DNA of 64,000 nucleotides, taken from NCBI RefSeq assembly GCF_026213295.1, contig NC_079415.1, forward strand, positions 18,626,496-18,690,495, in the 5' to 3' direction. Made by a program: the position numbers and the translations under genes. The notes beneath the pieces are model-generated. The model did not search any database and had not been told where the DNA came from. It saw nothing but the letters and a program-made list of their open reading frames with translations. Shown in pieces: positions 38,395 to 63,694 of the stretch; the stretch's first letter is position 1, and every line of letters begins with the position of its first letter. This stretch comes from Gadus chalcogrammus. Lineage: Eukaryota; Chordata; Actinopteri; Gadiformes; Gadidae.

Positions 38395-40138
38395 AGTCTT
38401 TAACGTGAACCCCCTAGAGGCTGTAAGAGGAACTACATGCTAGTCTCTCGTGAACCACCGTTAGAATGACTACATGCTACTCTCTACCTTGAACCCCCTA
38501 TTGGCCGTAGGGGGAACTACATGCTAATCTCTAGTGAACAACCTAAAGGCCATTAGAGGAACTTCATGCTAGGCTCTAGTGAACCAACTATAGGCTGTTC
38601 GAGGAACTACATTAGAGTCTCTACCGTGAGACACCTAAAAGCCAATAGAGGAGATACATGCTAGTCTCTACCGTGAACCCCCTAAATGCCATTAGAGGAA
38701 CTACATGCTAGTCTCTATAGTGAACCACCTGAAAGCCATTCGAGGAGCTACATGCTAGTCTCTAGTGAACCCCCTAGAGGCTGTTAGAGGAACTACATGC
38801 TAGTCTCTAGTGAACCCCCTAGAGGCTGTTAGAGGAACTACATGCTAGTCTCTAGTGAACCACTTAAAGGCCGTTAGTGGAACTTCCTGCTAGGCTCTAG
38901 TGAATCAACTATAAGCTGTTCGAGGAACTACATGCTAGTCTCTACCGTGAACCACCTAAAAGCCATTCGAGGAGATACATGCTAGTCTCTACCGTGAACC
39001 CCCTAAAGGCCGTAAGAGGAACTACATGCTAGTCTCTATCATGAACCACCTAAAATCCATTAGAGGAACTACATGCTAGTCTCTAGTGAACCCCCTAGAG
39101 GCTGTTAGAGGAACTACATGCTAGTCTCTACCTTGAACCCCATACTGTAAAGGTCATTAAAGGAACTACCTGCTAATCTCTATTGAACCTCCTAAAGGCC
39201 GTTAGAGGAACTACATGCTAGTCTCTAGAGAACCACCTAAAGGCCATTAGAGGAACTTCATGCTAGGCTCTAGTGAACCAACTATAGGCTGTTCGAGGAA
39301 CTACATTAGAGTCTCTACCGGGAGACACCTAAAAGCCAATAGAGGAGATACATGCTAGTCTCATCCGTGAACCCCCTAAATGCCATTAGAGGAACTACAT
39401 ACTAGTCTCTATAGTGAACCACCTGAAAGCCATTCGAGGAGCTACATGCTAGTCTCTAGTGAACCCCCTAGAGGCTGTTAGAGGAACTACATGCTAGTCT
39501 CTAGTGAACCACTTAAAGGCCGTTAGAGGAACTTCCTGCTAGGCTCTAGTGAATCAACTATAAGCTGTTCGAGGAACTACATGCTAGTCTCTACCGTGAA
39601 CCACCTAAAAGCCATTAGAGGAGATACATGCTAGTCTCTACCGCGAACCCCCTAAAGGCCGTTAGAGGAACTACATGCTAGTCTCTATCATGAACCACCT
39701 AAAAGCCATTAGAGGAACTACATGCTAGTCTCTAGTGAACCCCCTAGAGGCTGTTAGAGGAACTACATGCTAGTCTCTACCTTGAACCCCTTACTGTATA
39801 GGTCATTAAAGGAACTACATGATAATCTCTATTGAACCTCCTAAAGGCCGTTAGAGGAACTACATGCTAGTCTCTAGAGAACCACCTAGAGGCCGTTAGA
39901 GGAATACATGCTAGTCTCTACCATCTAAAGGCAGTTAGAAAAACGACAGGTTACTCCATACCGTGAGCCACCCATAGGTCGTTAGAGGAACAACATGTAA
40001 CTCTACACCGTGAGCCACCTGTAGGCTGTTAGCGAAACTACATGTAGCTCTATACCGTGAGCCACCTTTAGGCTGGTAGAGGAACTACATGTAACTCTAT
40101 ACCGTGAGCCTCCTAAAGGCTGTAAGAGGTACTCCACA
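38395..40138. repeat. 45-bp minisatellite with 649-bp higher-order repeat
   Basis: About 38 units on the pattern GAACCCCCTAGAGGCTGTTA then GAGGAACTACATGCTAGTCTC, with variants CCGTGAACC that add 2-3 bases. Distinctive units recur 649 bases apart: TGAATCAACTATAAGCTG at 38901 and 39550, and CCTTGAACCCC with TACTGTA at 39131 and 39780. The right end (39930-40138) is more diverged (ACCGTGAGCCACC). No coding or RNA function is evident. Confidence 0.93.
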
Positions 40139-40454
40139 TAAGTGTCTTCCACCAAGGGTTCACATTCAGTCATGGCTGCCGCCTGCTCTCATCCATCCAT
40201 CTGCTGGAATGTTCCGGTCTCTCTGCCTCCCTCTGTTCACCTCTCAGCCTTGAACACAGTGACTGCATGGAGGAGTTTCCACACCTCCATCATCCCTTCA
40301 TCTTTCTCTTTCTTTATTTCCCAGTTTCTTCCAGATTCTACACACACACAACTACTGAATGCTTCTTCATGCCCTCTCTCTCTTCCCCCCACTCAACGCT
40401 CTCTCTCGCTCTCTCTCACTCTCTCTCTTTTCTTCTGTGTATTTTTCTGTCGAA

Positions 40455-40960
40455 CCACCAACAAACAAATATTCACACGTACAAAAACACGTACACAAAT
40501 ACACACACACGCACACACACACAAACAAATGCAAATACACACACAACCACATGAAACATGAATACAGACACCCCAAGGAAGCACACATGCACACAAGTAC
40601 ACATACATTACAGACACACATACTCACATATTACATACACATACAGACACACACAAACACATTTCAGACACACACACACTCAGAATACACACAAGCACAA
40701 CTATTAAAGACACAAACACATACACATACACACGCAAGCACACACTCACACATTACACACAAACACAAACACACACACACACAGTCGCATGTTTCAGACA
40801 CATACATGTACACTCGCACATTACAAACACCCAACACACACACACACACACTCACACATTACAGACACACACACACGCACACTTACACATTACAGACACG
40901 CACACACACAAACACACACACACACTCAAACATTACAGACAAACACACACACATTGCCTC
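40455..40960. repeat. Degenerate (CA)n array with CACATTACAGAC spacers
   Basis: A CA-rich tract in which ACACATTACAGACAC-type words recur about every 30-40 bases, giving a second level of repetition. Threonine/histidine-rich frames across it are repeat translations. Confidence 0.9.
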
Positions 40961-41085
40961 TCCCACAGCCGTACGCTTCTATTTCCCTGTGCCCATGTGA
41001 TTTGCCTAACAATAAGTGGTTCTGCCCAAGGTCAGATAAGAGAAGCAGAACGAGGGAGACCCGGCTCCACTTCTTTCATCCATGG

Positions 41086-41088
<3 letters not shown>

Positions 41089-41183
<95 letters not shown>

Positions 41184-41192
41184 TCTCTCCCA
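41089..41192. repeat. (CT)n microsatellite
   Basis: A nearly pure CT run with single CG and CC interruptions. Confidence 0.97.
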
Positions 41193-41278
41193 TCATCTCT
41201 CTCTCCACATAGCTTTCAAATTATCTCCCCAGCACATAATAATAATTACTAGGGACGGAAACACAGAGATAAGACCAC

Positions 41279-41615
<337 letters not shown>

Positions 41616-41802
41616 GTCCATTTTTGTGAAAAAAGTCTTGCACGTTTGGGCGTGTGTCCCTGATTCATGAGAACCCCGGATACGTAAACAATGACGCCAT
41701 CGCTCCATCCCCCGGTCGGGCAACGTTAGATTTCTGTCTCTCTCTCTCTCTCTCTTTCTCTCATTCTCTCATTCTCTCTCCCTCCTCTCTCTCTCCTCTC
41801 TC

Positions 41803-41902
41803 NNNNNNNNNNNNNNNNNNNNNNNNNNNNNNNNNNNNNNNNNNNNNNNNNNNNNNNNNNNNNNNNNNNNNNNNNNNNNNNNNNNNNNNNNNNNNNNNNN
41901 NN
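41803..41902. other. Assembly gap (100 N)
   Basis: Exactly 100 N, placed inside a pyrimidine-rich (CT)n region. The flanking simple repeats probably stopped the assembly here. Confidence 0.99.
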
Positions 41903-42201
41903 GATTTAGAGAATGAGAAAAAATATACAGGAGGTACAGCAGCAAGAGACAGCAGAGGAAAGGTGGGAGAAGAAATTTGTGTGTGTGGGGGGGGGGGACA
42001 GGACAGAGATCAGGACTGCAGCAGAGCAGGAAAAACTGCAGTACACAGACCAACAATGAGCCGCGCACACATTCAGAGTATCATTGGTAGATATCTCCTT
42101 TAAACCAGATTGCATATAAGATTGTTATAAAGCTATTAATATGCAAATTGTTGTCATGTTTTTTTTTACCATATGGATCAACAGTCAGATACACGGGTCA
42201 G

Positions 42202-42350
<149 letters not shown>

Positions 42351-42518
42351 TGCGGTTGCACGTGACAGGGTCTTTCATTCCATTCAGAGTGAGCACAAAA
42401 GGTTGCAGTTGGCACATTTCCAGCACGTCAGTATATGAGAGCAAACACAATGGAGCAGCCACACAGCAGTCTGTCAGCACGCATGTGGACACATGCAGAG
42501 GACACTGACGTAACCCTC

Positions 42519-43895
<1,377 letters not shown>

Positions 43896-43897
43896 CT

Positions 43898-44230
<333 letters not shown>

Positions 44231-44589
44231 GCCTGCTACACAATAGGGATCCAAGTGAGTGTGAACTCTGTGGTTACCCACAGCTGCCATTAACAGACGG
44301 AACAAACAGCTTATTGCTAATAAAGTGAATGAATGAATAAATAAATAAAGCTTAGGGGTCTGTGTTTACCTCCTCAGTGGTTGTCTCGTGACACAACTCC
44401 ACAGAATCTCTGGAGACATGTGATTAGAAAGCGCTGGAAATATCTTTGTTTTAATGTTTTGACATGAACTCCTTGGTAAAAAAGAAACCAAGATGCGAGT
44501 AGAAGAAGAATGATTCAAGAAAAAGAACTGGCCCCAGAAATCAACTGCAGGAGGTCGACTGTAGGCTTAGAAAATGTTGAAGTTGTTGA

Positions 44590-44785
44590 GTTCTATGTTG
44601 AGGCCTACATTTGGGTTTGTGCTTGTTATTCGACCCGGTATCACGCCAAGGCGTAAAATAGATACGTCTGTCCACATCGCAAGGCGTGTTCAGGGTCACG
44701 CTTTGCCTGACCAAAGAAATGAATGGGGGAATAGCACCAACAGGGGGCGATACGTTCTCCTAGCATTTGGTGAAATTGTTACGTA
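44590..44785. repeat. Interspersed-repeat-like segment, unclassified
   Basis: The segment contains an AAGGCGT word pair around GATACGTCTGTCCACATCGC and a GGGGGCGATACG word, then a short inverted relation between AAGGCGTG and CACGCTTT. It looks like part of a short interspersed element but no family was recognised. Confidence 0.3.
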
Positions 44786-44790
44786 GCCAT

Positions 44791-45060
44791 ATTAATCGTT
44801 ATTATCTGAATGGGAAATGCAATATTTTAGGACAGATACACCATTAAACGTGTTTCTAATGACATTTCTAGCGAGAAATGTAAATTTTCCTTGCATAATC
44901 TTCAGTCAGTGAATGTGTGATCTTTATTAATCTTTATTATCTGAATGGGAAATGCAATATTTTAGGATCGATTCACCGTTAAACGTGTTTCTAATAACAT
45001 TTCTAGCGAGAAATATACTTTTTACTTGCATAATCTTCAGTCAGTGATTGTGTCTGATCT
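44791..45060. repeat. 135-bp tandem duplication (two units)
   Basis: Units 44791-44925 and 44926-45060 share ATTATCTGAATGGGAAATGC, TTAAACGTGTTTCTAAT and CTTGCATAATCTTCAGTCAG with about a dozen differences. The inverse of the middle word reappears at 45416-45431 (TTAGAAACACGTTTAT). Confidence 0.92.
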
Positions 45061-45214
45061 TTAGTTTTATAGTTATTAGGAAGATTTAATCGGCTCGCTC
45101 GCATGTTTCAACGACGTCAGGTTGCTAGTGACGCTGCTTTCGCTAAACTAGCAGCTCACGTGTTTCCTGCGTTCGTGTTATTAAACCGTTACTTTATGTA
45201 ACTTTTAATGATAT

Positions 45215-45404
45215 TGTAATAACCACAGGCGAGGTATTGAGCGAAGTAAGCTTGATAGCAGGTTTATTGGATTCCACAATCGGACAGGCAGGCACAGCTC
45301 CACCGGAAAACTACAACAACCAAAACTCCCGCCCGGAAGGAAACCCCCGGAACCCCCTCTCAGAAGGCCCTCCCCTTCCTCCCAAACCCTGTGACGCTGC
45401 TACA
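45215..45404. mobile_element. Possible solo LTR or short TG...CA element (190 bp)
   Basis: The segment begins TGTAATAACC and ends GCTGCTACA, with ATAT directly on both sides (45211-45214 and 45405-45408). TG...CA termini with a 4-base duplication would suit a solo LTR. The flanks are AT-rich, so a 4-base match can arise by chance. No tRNA primer site or poly(A) signal was recognised. Confidence 0.25.
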
Positions 45405-45540
45405 ATATCATCTTGTTAGAAACACGTTTATCTGAGAGCCAACCCAGTCGCCAAAAGCATACGTTGACAGTGTACGTTTTCGTGAACACTGGATTACGTC
45501 GCATTTCAACATAAAATAGCGTGTTAAGCACACATACACG

Positions 45541-47099
<1,559 letters not shown>

Positions 47100-47504
47100 A
47101 AAAACGTGGCCACAGGCCAGCTGTGTCTACACACCTTAAGCCACAAATGTACACCTCCATCCCACAAAAAATGGGGACTAGAAGCTAACCTCTGTCTTAT
47201 GTACATTTACTGTACTGTTGGAGGTCACGCCCCTTTTCCGGCCTTTTCGAGATAGCTAGGGAGGCTAAAATGTTTACACACATTTCCCGGGGCCCCGAGA
47301 ACGACATATCCGAGATTTGGGGTTCTAGCCCTTAGAGAAAAAAAGTTTTCCCAAATGGACTGTCATTTGGACAAAGCCCCTCAGAAGTGTTACCTGCAAG
47401 ACCTAATGGTTCAGAATGTGGTGGAAAAACAGTTTTTGAGATAGGAACGTCCTACCGCCCTGAAATTTGAACACCTTATTCTAAGGCCTAACTGGAACCC
47501 TCGC

Positions 47505-47602
47505 ACCGAAACTTGGCCCGGTCGGACCCCGAGGGCAGGAAGGGGTGGCCCTTCCTGCCCGAAACTTGGCCCAGTCGGACCCCGAGTGCAGGAAGGGGGG
47601 GC
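47505..47602. repeat. Short tandem duplication in the left-arm insertion
   Basis: CGAAACTTGGCCCGGTCGGA followed by CCCCGAG and GCAGGAAGGG occurs twice about 56 bases apart. Confidence 0.85.
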
Positions 47603-47770
47603 CTGGACTTTCATAATCCTCGCTCGGTGACTGTAAAGGATGTTTGGTCGGATGTTATGACGAAGAATCATAATATGAATGGGAATATTCTATAAATGTC
47701 TTGATATCATCTTTCGTCTCAACACTTCTGCTGCAGCCGCTTAAAGTCTCACTCCGAGAACCTTAAAATA

Positions 47771-47867
47771 TGAATCAATCCACTAGAAGTATGAAAATAT
47801 CTTCCCGGTGGCGTAACGGGGCAAACAAGGTGTCCTTTGACATCTACGTTTCGAGGCGATTGCAACA
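47771..47867 (+). repeat. Left inner arm of large inverted repeat
   Basis: Matches the reverse complement of 48118-48220 through ATATCTTCCCGGTGGCG, AACAAGGTGTCCTT and AGGCGATTGCAAC. It is separated from the left outer arm by 671 bases with no partner on the right, so the right arm lost, or the left arm gained, that segment. Confidence 0.88.
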
Positions 47868-48117
47868 GCCCTCTTGCTACACCGAGATCATGTCCTAGAC
47901 CTAGGTGTACCATGTAAAATACATGTTACCATTTGCTAGAGTGTCATGCTGGGTGTCATTGGACTCAGCTCAACGTGTAGATGCCAAATAACATGTCATT
48001 TGTCACAAATTTCTATCGGGAAGCAAATCAATAGCTGCTCATTATTGATTAAGGCCTCCAATTTCGACAGCTAATTACTACCATTAAACATGTTCGAATA
48101 TGCTCAAGTGTGGGACC

Positions 48118-48220
48118 GTTGCAATCGCCTGGAAGCGTAGATGTTGAAGGACACCTTGTTCGCCCTCTTCCGCCACCGGGAAGATATTTACATGCTTCTG
48201 ATTGACTAATGAATTGATTC
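48118..48220 (-). repeat. Right inner arm of large inverted repeat
   Basis: The inverted partner of 47771-47867, almost directly adjoining the right outer arm. The unpaired centre of the structure is 47868-48117. Confidence 0.88.
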
Positions 48221-48232
48221 AGCTATTCCCCC

Positions 48233-49690
48233 AGAAGTCTGGGGCCAAAAGATCAAAAGGAGCCGGCACCACGCCCCTTATGAGACAAAAGTTAATGTGT
48301 ATTTCTCTCATAACTTTTTGTCATTATTAAAGAGAGGCCTGATTCTCAGATATGCAGGTTGGATGGCTACGGTGTAGGTCTGGGAAGAACTTCAGGCCAA
48401 AATCTTGCAAGCGAGCTGCTGGGTGCAGGTGCTACGAGATGGAGCACTTGCTGAGTCATTTCCTGTAGGGCTGGAGCCACAGGTTGAAGCGTATGCGTCC
48501 TTTGAGACTCCCTTTGATATATAAGAGACCTCAAAGTACAGCTTACTTAAATGTTGTCGACCCAGTCACCTATTGCATCACTTCCTTTAGGGCTTCGGCC
48601 TCCTAATTGATCATTGTAGTATAATTGAATGCCCTCTTTCATATATATGATACCTCCACCACTGGGACGTGGCAACAATTCTCCAAATCCATATGGGGAG
48701 GGGGGGGTGATGCTTGTGGACAGTAGGGTTGTACACTAGACATAAATAGGAAGCAAACTCAGGAGAAGGAATGACCTCTCATAAATATTTATTTAATAAA
48801 TTGTTTCAAATAACCCTGCCTCGTTAAATCAATGAGCTTGGTGTTTTGCTTTCAAAAATAGGTTACAGAAGAAGTCTAAACTGCAGAAAATAAAAACATC
48901 CAAGCTGCCTTTTAAGGATACCTTGGAATATCTGTCTATTTTTTAACCATCGGACCCTAGTTTACGACAAAAACAACACAATTGACGGCAGCTCCTGTGC
49001 CGCGTGGTTTTTAGAGCCATGTAAGGATTAGAGGGGCTGGTCGATAGAAACCACCATAGCAACCATGACGGTCAAGTGACTGGATGCAGCCCCGTTGAAA
49101 AAAAAAGAATACCACCCTACACACTGAGGAGAATAATAATATTTAAATGATTATGACCATGAAGTCTTTATTTGCATCGGTTTACATTTCGTTCTGTGTA
49201 GCATGGAAGAATCTGAGAAACACTCCCATTCAGAATGCATTGGTTTACATTTCGTTCTTTGGAGCACAGTTATTTTTATTTATTTATTTATTTTCAGTTT
49301 TTGTGGCGGTGCTTCAAAGATGCTAATTTTTCTGCAATAATCCAAAATCCCATGGAAAAACCCGTTGGCTTTTTGTCAAGGGAAACCCAGGTCGACGCTC
49401 ACTTCCGGGTTGGCCAACATACGTCATCCCTCCACCACTCTATACTGTAAAAACACATGTTCAAGTTGAATGATAATGCATTAATCTATTCATGCTATTC
49501 ATGACAATTCTTTTGGCCATGGTGGATCCAGATCTGTTCCGGAGCATTTCTGCACCTCGGGCAACAGCGCAGGGTTGCCAGGTCCTGCCTGCAAAAAACG
49601 TCCTGCCCACATACCGTTCAAAATCCACCCAAAATGTCCTAGAAGCAGCCCAAGTTGTTGTTTTAGCAGCAAAATGCATTGTGTGTGTGT

Positions 49691-49742
<52 letters not shown>

Positions 49743-49765
49743 ATGTGTGTGTGTGTGTGTGTGTA
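48233..49765 (-). repeat. Right outer arm of large inverted repeat
   Basis: The inverted counterpart of 45541-47099. Single-base differences and small indels are scattered along it, for example an extra ~9 bases near 48247-48255. The arm ends outside in a (GT)n run (49681-49770), matching the (CA)n run at the other end. Flanking sequence beyond differs. Confidence 0.93.
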
Positions 49766-50115
49766 CGTATGTGCCTCTGTGTTTGCTTGTGTGTCTGTTT
49801 TTGTGTTTTGATGGAGTTGTGTAGCTGTAAGGTTGTGCGTGTGTGAGTGTTGTGCACATCTGTGGCGGGAAAGGGGTTTAGGATGGAGAGAAACTGCACA
49901 CACATCCTGTCACGTCAGTTAATATAAGGTTTGGAGATAAGGGCCCACAGACAAACATTGACCAAATCACGCATTTCAGCTGCAAAGCTCCAACTGTCAA
50001 TCAGTCTGAGAGACAGACCAACAATCACCCCTCTACCTCTGATAAGAGCTCTACTGAGCGCGTGCAGGAAATAGCCAATCTTCAGCGAGCCTGGAGAGGA
50101 GGCTGATGGGCAAGT

Positions 50116-50221
<106 letters not shown>

Positions 50222-50455
50222 AAGAGCTGAGAGAGAGAGAGAAAGAGAAAGAGCCGAGAGAGAGAGAGAAATGGAGAGACAGAGGGACAAAAAATATATT
50301 TAGAATAGAGAGAGGGAATAAGGAAGGGGCAATATTCTCCTATACTCACACAGAGAAGGGGGAATTTAGAAAGATAGGTGGGGGAAAGAACGTGAGGTGT
50401 GATATCAGCTCTTAAAATAGGTCCCCCTGCTTTCTGTCACCTGGGAACAGCTGAC

Positions 50456-50511
50456 ACAGGGAGAGGGCGAGACAGGGAGAGGGCGAGACAGGGAGAGGGC
50501 GAGACAGAGAG

Positions 50512-50545
<34 letters not shown>

Positions 50546-50550
50546 GAGAC

Positions 50551-50615
<65 letters not shown>
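50456..50615. repeat. GACAGGGAGAGGGC repeats and (GA)n microsatellite
   Basis: Three 19-20-bp units of GGGAGAGGGCGAGACA pass into a (GA)n run. Confidence 0.95.
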
Positions 50616-50619
<4 letters not shown>

Positions 50620-50639
50620 GTGTGAGAATCTGTTTTTTT

Positions 50640-51615
50640 AGACCCACACCTAACATTAATGATTTTCCAACAGCTTTGACTACATCGTTCTTCAATGTGC
50701 ATTTCGCCTTGCCTTCACAAACAACGGCATACTTTCATTGCCTCCATTGATTAATGGTGCTAGTGCTTACATGCACTGATGTGTGCACACAACTGTGTGG
50801 TAGGACCGAATGTGTATTTTTTCCTATTTGTGTGCGATCAAGTCCATTGCAGATTATAAATTCCCCTCATAACAGTATAACCCTCCACCAATAGGAGACA
50901 CTGTTGCGGTACTAAAAACTGTATTTTGGGGGCACACTGCCCCCTCTAGGTTATTCCCACAAACTACAGTCTTAGAGCGGACTCAATTATTAATCCATGT
51001 ATGTTTAAGGGAAAGGATGGCAACAGTGGTCAGTGACAACCTAACCCTTTCTTTCAAACGTTGTTTTTGTTTTGTCATGAAAAAAAAAAGTCAATAGGCC
51101 GAGATTTGTGCTTTATCCTAACCCAAACCACGCTGTTGTTTCAATGCCCATGTATTAACTGAGTATAATACGCCAAGGTTTATTTACAATTCAAAATTAG
51201 GGGGGAAATATTGGGGCCTTATTTGTAATCAACAAAATAAACGTAGAAGATGAAAGGTGGGGTGAGAGGGGTTTGTGAAAGTGTTAAATTGGCTCCTTGG
51301 TTGCGTGGTGCTTTCCCTTGCTGTCAAGCCCCATTAAACCTGCAACACCACAGCGATATAGCGCCATCAATAACTGGCACACCGCTATCGATGTGAAGTG
51401 CAAAAAAAAAAAAGAGTAGAGGCAGGGACACATAAACAGGACAAACGGCCACATAAAGGCCTGCCGGCAGCCACATAAAATCCTGCCGCCGCAGAGTTCA
51501 TGTGCGACACTTTCACTCACTCACACAGAAAAAACGCGCGCGCACGCGCACACACAAACACGCACGCACACACACACACACACGTGAATTAATGATGGAT
51601 TTATAAATTACAACT
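50640..51615. other. Unique sequence downstream of mzt2, no gene recognised
   Basis: Mixed composition with an alternating CGCGCGCACGCGCACAC and CA segment at 51535-51582. No feature other than the mzt2 3' end was recognised. Confidence 0.5.
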
Positions 51616-51619
51616 ATTT

Positions 51620-51625
51620 TTTATT
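51620..51625 (-). terminator. Candidate mzt2 polyadenylation signal
   Basis: AATAAA on the minus strand, 234 bases past the mzt2 stop codon, in a T/A-rich context. Confidence 0.5.
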
Positions 51626-51858
51626 TGACATTTGGTATAGATACGTATATAGGCAAAAAAAAAACAACAATGTTAAAATAATTGTCAGTGTTAATATGGG
51701 TTCGCCTACAATTGTAGCCTTAAAACAACCAACTTGACCAAGATAACAGGGCAAAAAATGTATATCATCGCCAAGTGGGTAAACCATAAAGATACAATAG
51801 ATTTAAAATCAATTGCCGTTGACCGTTGCGTTAATACAGCGTTATTTGACATGATACT

Positions 51859-54667
<2,809 letters not shown>

Positions 54668-55589
54668 TCATGTAAACCTGGTATATTTCCTAAAAAAAAA
54701 ATAGAACAGTGAGCATTATTTTTGATTGATAAAACATTCCAAAGATGTTCCGTTTCGTTGTGGTTCTTGGATGGGTTTACGTACATGCGAATATACTTTT
54801 TTTTTCCAAGAATAAAGAAGGCTTCAACTGTCTATCCGAAGTGTTAGCATCCTTATAAACAGTTTGATATTAATTGTAAAGTGACTAAAATGAAGTGTGG
54901 TTTAAGTGTTGACTGTGTCGAGTTTAAACAACGCATTGAGGAAAGTGGGCGCTTAAGATTCACGTCATCACGGTTACTAACGATAAAACACAAAGGAACA
55001 CCGTCACGAGCAATATTTATTTTGAATTGGACAGGTGTAAAGGAAAAAAAGAACTAAGTTACTAACTACCCGAGTAATAGTTTAAATAATCATTTGATCC
55101 ATTTGTGTTGGCAAATAGCAATCATGGACCTATTAAAGAATAACAATCCGTAATCCAAGAAAATTGTTCCTCGTGGGTCACCATATCAGGTGATTCAGGA
55201 CCCAATAGTACCACATTGTTTATGCCTGTCTACGTGTTAGCAGACAGGTCTGAGTCTGATTCCCCGAGACGATATGGGCAAGATTTTACATATGAGCTTA
55301 ACATTTATTTGAGATTCAAATCTATATTCCAAGAAAAACGTAATAAAGATCCATAACCTTGACCACCTATTTCTTTTTTAATTGATAACGACCGTTATCT
55401 TTCTTTTGACCTACCTCTGAACCACACGGATCAATATATTAATATAGATTTTTATTGATAATTAAATAGACTTTCGTTGAACCCACATGGTGCCTCGGGT
55501 CAGGAGATAAATAACAGCAACACCAACAGCTAGTGGGTCCACCCACGTGAAGGCTCTCCCAGCGTGGCCATCAGAAGATTAATTCCATA
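54668..55589. promoter_or_regulatory. Shared mzt2/surf2 intergenic region, probable bidirectional promoter
   Basis: 922 bases separate the two start codons, with the genes pointing away from each other. Visible small inverted words are GATAACGACCGTTATC (55383-55398) and CCTGTCTACGTGTTAGCAGACAGG (55225-55248). There is no strong CpG island and no clear TATA box at a usable distance. Transcription start sites cannot be placed from sequence alone. Confidence 0.5.
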
Positions 55590-57532
<1,943 letters not shown>

Positions 57533-57847
57533 AACGAAACTGTTTGGGCCGTGGCCAGATACTTTTGACTTCTTAGGATAATCACTTGGAAATCTGCATC
57601 GAATGGGACTGGCACAGACATTATGCCAGAACACTTGTGTCTGTAAAGAAGTAGTTTCTATACCCTTCACCAGTTCCATTCCCTTTGTTGGGTATTTTTG
57701 CTACAATCGACCAGGATTGTCCTGCTTATACACAGCAGTGGTTGCAGTAGTGAAAAAAGCTTGAGGCACTTGTTTGTTAAACATGGAACAGGTGTCTGTA
57801 ATTGATTCGTAATGTTGCATGGTGTTTTTTTGAGTGTAGCTTCATGC

Positions 57848-57869
57848 AATAAATCTATTTTGCAATAAA
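57848..57869 (+). terminator. surf2 polyadenylation signals
   Basis: Two AATAAA hexamers (57848-57853 and 57864-57869), 316 and 332 bases after the surf2 stop codon, followed by CT-rich then T/A-rich sequence. Confidence 0.7.
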
Positions 57870-57889
57870 CAGTCTCTCTCATTGACTCA

Positions 57890-58680
57890 ATTATATTATG
57901 GTACTAGTATCCAATATTACCTTTTTAATATTCGTTCTTTGATTGCTAAAAATGAAACGTATTGTTCCATGGGCTTGCTAGGTATATAGATAGATGGAGT
58001 TGGACCCCAACTGTTAAATACGTTTGGTGATTCTTGAAGGGCTCTGTTTAATTTAAACTATTGACATTGAAACGTGCATTTAAAACATAGGAGGAAGTAC
58101 AACATTGTCTTTGGAACATTGGACCTTAAGCTTTTCCAGTAATGTTTTCACATTAATCCTTAATCTTTTACCCAACTTTTAGATTCATGGCAGAATTGTT
58201 CTTTATTGTTTGCAAAGTGATTCAATTTATCCTACAGGTTGTACCAGCAGCTGAAACCCATATTGCACTACATCGAGGGAAGGGATTCAGGTGAATATAA
58301 CCTTACATTTCATTTCTTTGAAGTCCTGGGTGAATGAGGTGCGCAATCTGGACACACCAATTGTCTGCTCACCAGACAGTTGCATCTCAAAGATAGTTTT
58401 AGAATGGGTTTGGGGGCCTGTCCTGAAGACAAAATTATGCTATTGTGGCTGGACACGATCCATCATGAACAGGCCCAGCTTGATTTAGAAACGGATCCAT
58501 GGTCAAATTTGCATTGATACAATGAAGTTATAAATATATGCTTCGTTTAAAGTAGAGTTTGGTCAAATGCATTTTGTAGAAACAGACTTTTTTTATCTCA
58601 TGCAATGGGAACTTCCCAAATGTCTTATGTGATAGTATTTATGAATGATAGTTTTCCATTATATTGCTCTCTATAGGTAA
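57890..58680. other. surf2-surf4 intergenic sequence, no gene recognised
   Basis: AT-rich single-copy sequence with a 65-codon frame at 58291-58488 that shows no recognisable domain. No transposon ends were recognised. Confidence 0.5.
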
Positions 58681-58789
58681 ATAGGTCGGAAGTAAAGTTC
58701 ACAACATGGTTACAGGGTAGTCTCATCGCCCCCATCCATGTTTACAAACACAGAGACAAGTAAACAATCCCCCATGCCTCATGACAGCC

Positions 58790-58984
58790 CTGTGTCTCGG
58801 CCTACGTGGCATGCAGCGGCTGCAGCACCACTAGGGGGGCTGGAGGTAAACCGCGGGGCATTGTGGGGCGGAGGCGGCCTGCTCCAGAGAGCCCAGATCC
58901 TTGAGAGTAAATAACGGGGGCTACGGTGAACGCTGTTTGCAGAAGGAATTTACGGCTGTGTTTAGGCCTCGACAACTTTACAAC
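58790..58984 (+). promoter_or_regulatory. surf4 5' region, GC-rich candidate promoter
   Basis: A local rise in GC and CpG directly upstream of the surf4 start, with GGGGCATTGTGGGGCGGAGG (GC-box-like GGGGCGG near 58863) and no TATA box. It fits a housekeeping-type promoter and 5' UTR. The start site cannot be fixed. Confidence 0.5.

Positions 58985-63694
<4,710 letters not shown>

Noticed and set aside
38395..40138. CRISPR-like array of regularly spaced repeats
   Set aside because: The whole 45-bp unit repeats, including what would be the spacer; eukaryotic context.
40142..40561. 139-codon plus-strand frame beginning MSSTKGSHSVMAAACS
   Set aside because: It runs into CT- and CA-rich simple sequence and has no domain or splice context.
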